The notes beneath the pieces are model-generated. The model had not been told where the DNA came from. It was given only the letters and a program-made list of their open reading frames with translations, and made no database searches. Source: Planctomycetota bacterium (GTDB lineage: Bacteria > Planctomycetota > Planctomycetia > Pirellulales > Lacipirellulaceae). From it: 10,324 nucleotides of DNA. Of this stretch, positions 6,441-10,324 are shown piece by piece. The DNA lies in contig JAJRUA010000003.1 in assembly GCA_024278035.1 (NCBI GenBank), forward strand, positions 1 to 10,324, written 5' to 3'. The position numbers and the translations under genes were made by a program. Each line of letters starts with the position of its first letter. The stretch's first letter is position 1.

Positions 6441-6489
6441 TTTCTCCGCGTCTCTGCGTGAATACGGTACTTTGCGCCTTTGCGTGAGT
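6441..6489. repeat. Degenerate CTCTGCGTGA/CTTTGCG-type repeat
   Basis: The gap between the pseudopilin and chelatase-like genes has CTCCGCGTCTCTGCGTGAA (6445-6463) and a second variant starting CTTTGCGCC and ending TGCGTGAG (6471-6488). They are copies of one theme with roughly 9-bp internal periodicity, separated by a few bases. The style matches dispersed intergenic repeats known in planctomycetes and cyanobacteria. Confidence 0.6.
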
Positions 6490-6497
6490 CCTATTCG

Positions 6498-7382
6498 TCA
6501 ATTGAGTTCGTGGCTGTATTCTTCTCCTTGACGAGTGACCAAGGCCTCACGAATCATCGGGTCGGAGTCGTCTGTGATTTGCCTTACCGACCCATCAAGA
6601 AAGACAAAGTAGACGCCGCTCGGATGGTCGCTGCGATAAGTACGGCTGCTGAAAGGGTTCAGGTAGTCTTGGCTGTTGTTGAAAAACTGAGGAGCTTGGG
6701 AACTCATATGGCCGGTACCCAGTATCCAGTACCCTTGTGCCCAAGCGAAACTTCCCCCGCCGACTTGTTCTTCCTCAAAAGCGTAGTTGATCTCCCCGGC
6801 AAAAATCGTCTTGGAAGTTCCGTCTACAATTTGCCTTAATCCGAGTTGATAGGGCTTTCCAACCGAAACGGGCACAAAGGCGCCATTGTATTGACCGGTG
6901 GGGAAATACGAGGTGCGTGTCGAAATCAAATAGCTACCCGGTCCGTAGGAATCTCCCCCCCCAGCAGAGCCCCGCGAAGGCAACTCCATGGACGGACAGA
7001 GATAGACTTCGATTCGACTGGTTGTCACGGGACGATTGACCGGAGCGCCAATGCTTTGGTTGAAATCGTAGGTGACGTAAAGGTTTCCCTCTTCCAGGTA
7101 GGGAAGTAAGAGGACGAACGTGCTTCCGAGATTGGAGGTAAGGCTGTCCCCCACCTTGGGCGGAGGGAGATGGCCGTTCGCATCATGATAGTGGAGTGTC
7201 GCGAGTCCAATCTGACGGAGTTTATTCCGGCAACTACAGCGCCGAGCCGCTTCGCGAGCTGCCTGTACGGCAGGCAAAAGCAACGCCACCAAGATGCCAA
7301 TGATGGCGATCACCACGAGCAATTCGACCAAGCTAAAAGCGTGTTGCCTTTTCCCTACGGCTAGATAGTTGCCGATCCTCAT
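6498..7382 (-). CDS. DUF1559 domain pseudopilin-like protein
   Basis: The product is 294 residues. The N terminus carries a type IV prepilin signal, RQHAFSLVELLVVIAIIGIL, with processing expected between A15 and F16 and the conserved E20 at +5. It is followed by the DUF1559 hallmark AAREAARRCSCRNKLRQIGL and YHDANGHLPPP (65-75). The C-terminal DUF1559 motif HPSGVYFVFLDGSVRQI lies at about 253-269, and the end ALVTRQGEE is also typical. Planctomycetes carry many paralogues; they are thought to be surface or secretion-linked pseudopilins, with no proven function. The start overlaps the stop of the upstream dockerin/PEP-CTERM gene by 4 bp (ATGA at 7379-7382), and a strong AAGGAGG lies 5 nt before it. 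It is the last gene of a three-gene unit. Confidence 0.93.
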   Translation of the reverse strand: MRIGNYLAVGKRQHAFSLVELLVVIAIIGILVALLLPAVQAAREAARRCSCRNKLRQIGLATLHYHDANGHLPPPKVGDSLTSNLGSTFVLLLPYLEEGNLYVTYDFNQSIGAPVNRPVTTSRIEVYLCPSMELPSRGSAGGGDSYGPGSYLISTRTSYFPTGQYNGAFVPVSVGKPYQLGLRQIVDGTSKTIFAGEINYAFEEEQVGGGSFAWAQGYWILGTGHMSSQAPQFFNNSQDYLNPFSSRTYRSDHPSGVYFVFLDGSVRQITDDSDPMIREALVTRQGEEYSHELN

Positions 7383-8617
7383 ACCTTCCTCCTTCCGCGT
7401 AAAGAGGCTAGCGTGGCGGATAAAAGAAGGAGGCTTGTCACGGTCGCCGGTTCGGGGATGGCCATTGCCTGTGTCTCTAAACGATCACGCCAAACGGTGT
7501 AGTCAGCGGCATCGACGGTGCCATTGCTGTTGCCATCTGCGCCGTCTCCTGCTGTCGCTATCGTCGATCCGAAAGTCGTTTGCCAAAGTGTATAATCGGC
7601 TAGATCAATGTTGCCATCACGGTTGAAATCTCCCGCGTCGAATTCAGGAAGAATCGAGTACTGGATGGCAAGCGTCGCCGCTTCGGCACCGGGGAAAATC
7701 CCGACCGCCTCTTTGGCATACCATTGCGGATAAGCATTGGTCCCCCCGCCGCTGTCCGGCTGCTCGGCTGGATGCACCGATGAAAGGAAAAAACCGAGCG
7801 ATCCATCGGACAACGAAGTCTGCAAATAGCCGAGCACGCCGGGGAGTGACATATCTATACTGAACGAAAAAGTCGTGTCCTCCGGAACGGTTTGGCCATT
7901 GCTGAGTCCTGTCGTTCCAATGGCCCACGGCGTGGCGGTGAAGGGAGCGGTTTGGCCATTCGTTTCCGTCGCACTTCCGCCACCCGTGAGGTTGTTAAAA
8001 ACATCGGCGTAGCCACCGGAACCGTCGCCGATAACCGGATAAACAACCGAACCGCCATCGCTGGCTGAGAAGGCGTTCGTTCCTTCCGAGAAGAGAGTGG
8101 TTCCTGCGTTTCCTCCTAAATCAAACCCTTCGTAACCATCACGAAACCCCACCCCAAAGAGTTCCATCGGCTGCTGAGCCGTAACCCCGGCCCCCAGGGC
8201 TTCGGTCAAAAAACTCGCAGGCGTGACCGCTTGATTGGTGTAGATCAAATTACTGCCCGAGCCGTTGCTAGAACGAGCGGTCAAAACAACGGAGCTGATC
8301 GCGTAACGGCTCGGCTCAAGCCCTGTCGTAATCGTTCCGGAAGTCTCGAAGGCAACCAGCATCGAGCCAAGCCTTGCTGGCGATTGCAGTGTGTTGGGAA
8401 CGAACTGTTGTGACGAAATGTCTACCGAAGCGCCATTGAACGAAGGGGCAAAAGCCCGGGTTCCTCCACCGAAACCATTCGTATAGACCCAAGTATCAAG
8501 GGACGGCTCCAACCACTGCGCCACCAACTCCCCGCGACCAACGGCCGCGGGAAGCAGCAGACAGCAATTGACAACCGAAAACAGGCAAGCGAGCCTTATC
8601 GATCGTCGATGGATCAT
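7379..8617 (-). CDS. Dockerin type I and PEP-CTERM exported protein
   Basis: The product is 412 residues. A signal peptide occupies about 1-28 (basic HRRSIR, core ACLFSVVNCCLLLPAAV). The large Gly/Ser/Thr/Asn-rich domain (30-325) is unrecognised. A dockerin-like pair of Ca-binding loops follows at 328-381: DFNRDGNIDLADY and DGNSNGTVDAADY. The C terminus, 386-412, is a PEP-CTERM sorting tail: AIPEPATV, a hydrophobic stretch, then RGRRKV. The tail marks it for exosortase-type processing at the inner membrane; the dockerin suggests calcium-dependent attachment to other surface proteins, though no cohesin is visible here. The start ATG overlaps the stop of the preceding PEP-CTERM gene (ATGA, 8614-8617) and has GAGGTG 4 nt upstream. 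It is the middle gene of a tightly coupled unit. Confidence 0.92.
   Translation of the reverse strand: MIHRRSIRLACLFSVVNCCLLLPAAVGRGELVAQWLEPSLDTWVYTNGFGGGTRAFAPSFNGASVDISSQQFVPNTLQSPARLGSMLVAFETSGTITTGLEPSRYAISSVVLTARSSNGSGSNLIYTNQAVTPASFLTEALGAGVTAQQPMELFGVGFRDGYEGFDLGGNAGTTLFSEGTNAFSASDGGSVVYPVIGDGSGGYADVFNNLTGGGSATETNGQTAPFTATPWAIGTTGLSNGQTVPEDTTFSFSIDMSLPGVLGYLQTSLSDGSLGFFLSSVHPAEQPDSGGGTNAYPQWYAKEAVGIFPGAEAATLAIQYSILPEFDAGDFNRDGNIDLADYTLWQTTFGSTIATAGDGADGNSNGTVDAADYTVWRDRLETQAMAIPEPATVTSLLLLSATLASLRGRRKV
7388..7394 (-). promoter_or_regulatory. Ribosome binding site of the DUF1559 gene
   Basis: AAGGAGG on the minus strand lies 5 nt before the ATG. It falls within the Arg-Arg-Lys-Val codons closing the dockerin/PEP-CTERM gene. 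The site fixes this start and supports coupled translation. Confidence 0.8.
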
Positions 8618-9324
8618 TGCTCACCTCGCTTTAGGCGAAACAATCGGCGCGGCATAGCGATCAAACTAAGCCCGAGAAGAGAAAGCAGGGCGGCCGAGGG
8701 CTCGGGGGTCACGATGGCCGTATCCACAGCAAAGCTGGTGGGCGACCAAACGGTATCGACGATGAACTCGCCAAACGACATGAAGCTGAAGGGTCCCGAG
8801 GTCATCGAAAACGTTTTTGTCGTTGCCGCACCAGGAAGTTCGTATCTCACGAAGAGCTGTGCCCCGCCGGCGGCGTTATCGCCTTGAACCACTTGCGAAG
8901 GAAACACCCCGTCGATGGGGCCGAAGGCAATTTCTTCTCCCAAAGCTCCGAAAAGGGTCTTGGCTTGAACAATCACGGTCGTGAAACCCGATCCGCCGGT
9001 GCCATTCGTAGCGAATGAAACATCCTCCGCTATGGAGCCACTCCCGCTGTAATAATTGAGGGAGCCCGATTGGTGGTTCTCGCCGTTTGTCGTGACAAAG
9101 CTGCCGCCATCGGTGCCCAAATCAGGGGTCGTGTCGTTCAGAACGGTGTCACCCGGCTCGCCGAACACGTCCCAGCCGAGGTAAGTCGTATTGGCATCAC
9201 CACGAAACGATGGTGTGAACAGGCCCGTGGCCGTGTTGATGTCAAAAGGCAATGCCTTGGCAGAGGAGAGTCCTACTGCCAAGAGAACAAGGCTAGTCAA
9301 AGTTGAAGTTATCCAGTGTCGCAT
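8614..9324 (-). CDS. PEP-CTERM sorting domain protein of unknown function
   Basis: The product is 236 residues. The signal peptide MRHWITSTLTSLVLLAVGLS ends at SAKA (about residue 24). The mature body (25-205) is rich in Gly, Ser, Thr and Asn and looks like a beta-rich secreted domain; I do not recognise it. The C terminus has VTPEPS (P207-E208-P209), a hydrophobic span to about 225 and the basic RRLFRLKR, a standard PEP-CTERM tail for exosortase processing. The start at 9322-9324 is chosen because it begins the signal peptide; an in-frame ATG at 9435 would add 37 residues rich in Arg and Gln. AAGGGA lies 10 nt upstream. It is the first gene of the unit and shares ATGA with the dockerin gene. 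No catalytic motif is visible. Confidence 0.88.
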   Translation of the reverse strand: MRHWITSTLTSLVLLAVGLSSAKALPFDINTATGLFTPSFRGDANTTYLGWDVFGEPGDTVLNDTTPDLGTDGGSFVTTNGENHQSGSLNYYSGSGSIAEDVSFATNGTGGSGFTTVIVQAKTLFGALGEEIAFGPIDGVFPSQVVQGDNAAGGAQLFVRYELPGAATTKTFSMTSGPFSFMSFGEFIVDTVWSPTSFAVDTAIVTPEPSAALLSLLGLSLIAMPRRLFRLKRGEQ

Positions 9325-9583
9325 GAGTTCTTTATCCCTTCGCCTTAGTGGCGAATTTTTGGTGTGAAAGACCGTTCCAGTGGACGGTCGTGAATGAAAA
9401 ACCCTCAACCGTTGCTGAGAGCTTTGTTCGCCCAAGATGCGGGCGAGAAACCGAGCTAAACCTCCTTTTGGATCATCAGAGCAGGGAAAACGTGACTTGC
9501 CGTACCACTCGAAAGGGGCTTAGCAACCAACGTCCCGTTAGCTGGCGATGACCGAAGAAGGCCTAGCTGGCGAAGGGGTGGAC
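9325..9583. promoter_or_regulatory. Structured leader and divergent region upstream of the PEP-CTERM unit
   Basis: There is no gene in this part of the 406-bp gap. Read as leader of the leftward unit it has several small stem-loops: TCGCCC/GGGCGA (9428-9446), CTCA/TGAG (9404-9419, weak), GACCGT/ACGGTC (9370-9389) and TTCGCC/GGCGAA (9339-9355). The last one touches the AAGGGA ribosome binding site. On the plus strand the same 9339-9360 segment looks like a short terminator hairpin with TTTTT, but no rightward gene ends there. A 10-bp direct repeat TAGCTGGCGA is at 9539-9548 and 9564-9573. No promoter for the unit could be fixed. Confidence 0.4.
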
Positions 9584-9612
9584 TTGATATTAAGTCTCAT
9601 TAGCGTTAATGT
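9584..9612 (+). promoter_or_regulatory. Candidate hemP promoter overlapped by a Fur-like box
   Basis: GATATTAAGTCTCATTAGC (9586-9604) agrees at 13 of 19 positions with the classical Fur consensus, and at 14 of 19 when read on the other strand. It lies between and over a possible -35 TTGATA (9584-9589) and a weak -10 TAATGT (9607-9612), spaced 17 bp. hemP genes are typically repressed by Fur with iron, which supports the call. The -10 match is poor, and an alternative -10 (TATAGG, 9694-9699) nearer the gene is possible. Confidence 0.45.
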
Positions 9613-9615
9613 ATC

Positions 9616-9717
9616 GACAGGCGATGGCCTGTCAACCACAATTTTAGCCTCTTGTGGAAAGTTTTCTTCCATCGCCTCTGATACCCCTGTTTTTATAGGG
9701 AAGAGCCCCTCTTTTTT
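9616..9717 (+). promoter_or_regulatory. Structured hemP leader with alternative pairings
   Basis: A perfect hairpin GACAGGC-GATG-GCCTGTC is at 9616-9633. Part of it (AGGCGATGG, 9619-9627) is also fully complementary to CCATCGCCT at 9669-9677, so two folds exclude each other. Further down, AGGG (9697-9700) can pair with CCCT at 9685-9688 or with CCCT at 9707-9710, the latter followed by six Ts. The last stems are only 4 bp, so switching is speculative. Confidence 0.35.
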
Positions 9718-9730
9718 GGTAGAACTCCGA

Positions 9731-9937
9731 ATGACCACTCCCGAACCTTTCCACCCGAAAGGCAAAGACCAAGAGCCCTCGCCGGACGAATCGGCACTGC
9801 CAGAAGAGCTAGTCCCGCTTCGTGCGATCCCCTCCGAGCAACTCTTTCATGGGGCCAAAGTGGTACTCATCACCCACGCCGGCGAACCGTACCGCCTGCT
9901 CCAGACCAAGAACGGCAAATTGATTCTTCAGAAGTAG
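9731..9937 (+). CDS. hemP: Hemin uptake protein HemP
   Basis: The product is a 68-residue protein. Its C-terminal half, LFHGAKVVLITHAGEPYRLLQTKNGKLILQK (about 38-68, shown in part by HAGEPYRL and TKNGKLIL), matches the HemP family pattern of L..G...V.I.H.G..Y.LR.T..GKLILTK. The N-terminal half is Pro/Glu-rich and variable, as usual. HemP is a small cytoplasmic protein tied to iron and heme uptake; in alphaproteobacteria the related HmuP activates heme receptor genes, but the molecular role elsewhere is unclear. ATG at 9731 gives a normal family length; a start at 9548 would add 61 residues unlike the family. No clear Shine-Dalgarno is seen. A Fur-like box lies upstream. The next gene begins 71 bp downstream and looks functionally unrelated. 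Confidence 0.85.
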   Translation: MTTPEPFHPKGKDQEPSPDESALPEELVPLRAIPSEQLFHGAKVVLITHAGEPYRLLQTKNGKLILQK

Positions 9938-9950
9938 CCTCGCTATTCCT

Positions 9951-9988
9951 TGCATGACGTTGGTTCGCCTGCTTGACGTTGGGTCCGT
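9951..9988. repeat. Imperfect 19-bp tandem duplication before the dus gene
   Basis: TGCATGACGTTGGTTCGCC (9951-9969) is followed directly by a second copy, TGCTTGACGTTGGGTCCGT (9970-9988), identical at 14 of 19 positions. The second copy contains TTGACG (9973-9978), a possible -35 for the dus gene, with GACTAT at 9998-10003 as a weak -10. Confidence 0.5.
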
Positions 9989-10008
9989 GGCGTAAAAGAC
10001 TATTCTCC

Positions 10009-10324
10009 ATGGTATTACTCAAAGACCTTCAGATCGGCCCGCTTGAGATTGGCTTCCCGGTGGTGCAGGCGGCGTTGTCGGGCTACAGCGACTCGCCCAT
10101 GCGGACGCTGGCGCGGCGACATGGGGCTTCTTATTCGCTGTGCGAGGTGATGCTGGACAAGTTTTTGGTCCAGTTCAAGCCGCGTCGCCGTACGAGCCAT
10201 CTGCTCCATATCTCGGAGGAAGAGCATCCGGTGGCGGGGCAGCTTATGGGGGCTGAGCCGGAGCAATTTGGCCCCGCAGCCAGGCGGCTCTCCGATGCGG
10301 GCTTCGATGCGATTGACATCAATT
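10009..10324 (+). CDS. tRNA-dihydrouridine synthase, 5' part; cut by window end
   Basis: The first 105 residues are present. FPVVQAALSGYSDSPMRTLARRHGASYSLCEVM (about 16-48) is the FMN-binding start of the Dus TIM barrel. It is followed by PVAGQLMGAEPEQFGPAARRLSDAGFDAIDIN (residues about 74-105), the strand that normally leads into the NxGCP motif just beyond the edge. These enzymes reduce uridine to dihydrouridine in the tRNA D-loop using FMN and NADPH. The ATG at 10009 puts the barrel at the usual distance; no Shine-Dalgarno is visible. Which Dus subfamily it belongs to cannot be decided from this fragment. Confidence 0.9.
   Translation, partial: MVLLKDLQIGPLEIGFPVVQAALSGYSDSPMRTLARRHGASYSLCEVMLDKFLVQFKPRRRTSHLLHISEEEHPVAGQLMGAEPEQFGPAARRLSDAGFDAIDIN

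Noticed and set aside
2491..6489. CRISPR array or insertion sequence remnants
   Set aside because: Repeat units are too short and directly abutting with no spacers, and no transposase fragments or target duplications are visible.
9339..9360. Rightward rho-independent terminator
   Set aside because: Hairpin plus TTTTT looks right, but no rightward gene ends here; it is better read as part of the leftward leader.
9325..9435. Longer first PEP-CTERM protein starting at 9435
   Set aside because: It would bury the signal peptide 37 residues inside the protein.
9424..9438. Sigma-54 promoter for the PEP-CTERM unit
   Set aside because: Only the GG and GC cores are present with correct spacing on the minus strand; the rest of the consensus is missing.
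9548..9730. Longer hemP starting at 9548
   Set aside because: The extra residues do not resemble the family and the stretch contains the Fur-like box and leader hairpins.

Overview
The window looks like chromosomal DNA of a planctomycete, most likely of the order Pirellulales. Four things suggest this: a DUF1559 pseudopilin-like protein with the usual prepilin start, two PEP-CTERM proteins (one with a dockerin), intergenic gaps filled with short-period degenerate repeats, and moderate GC. This is inference from gene types; there is no rRNA or other direct marker, and I see no tRNA, CRISPR array, insertion sequence or phage gene.

Left part (1-4763): a purine/urate-type catabolic neighbourhood. 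A leftward, truncated molybdenum hydroxylase (fused 2Fe-2S and Mo-cofactor parts, no FAD domain between them) diverges from a rightward run of ygeY-like M20 hydrolase, ygeW-like knotted carbamoyltransferase and carbamate kinase. In E. coli and gut anaerobes, homologues sit in one cluster linked to anaerobic urate/purine breakdown. The plausible logic is that the molybdoenzyme acts on the purine or a derivative, YgeY cleaves a ureido or amide intermediate, YgeW releases carbamoyl phosphate, and carbamate kinase turns that into ATP. Other expected partners (ygeX, hyuA, ssnA and ygfK types) are not in the window and may lie to the left.

Middle (4834-6386, leftward): an exported CbiX/sirohydrochlorin-chelatase-like protein followed by a small PepSY-type membrane protein. 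A 19-bp dyad resembling a DtxR/IdeR iron box lies just before the chelatase-like gene.

Right part (6498-9324, leftward): a three-gene unit (PEP-CTERM protein, dockerin/PEP-CTERM protein, DUF1559 pseudopilin-like protein). Both junctions are ATGA overlaps, so the genes are translationally coupled. Its leader contains several short hairpins.

Right end (9584-10324, rightward): a hemP gene behind a Fur-like box and a structured leader, then the 5' part of a tRNA-dihydrouridine synthase gene cut by the window edge.

Four intergenic gaps (2491-2580, 3685-3749, 5417-5443, 6441-6489) each carry a different degenerate repeat with roughly 9-12 bp periodicity. Together with the two candidate iron-responsive operators, these are the main non-coding signals.
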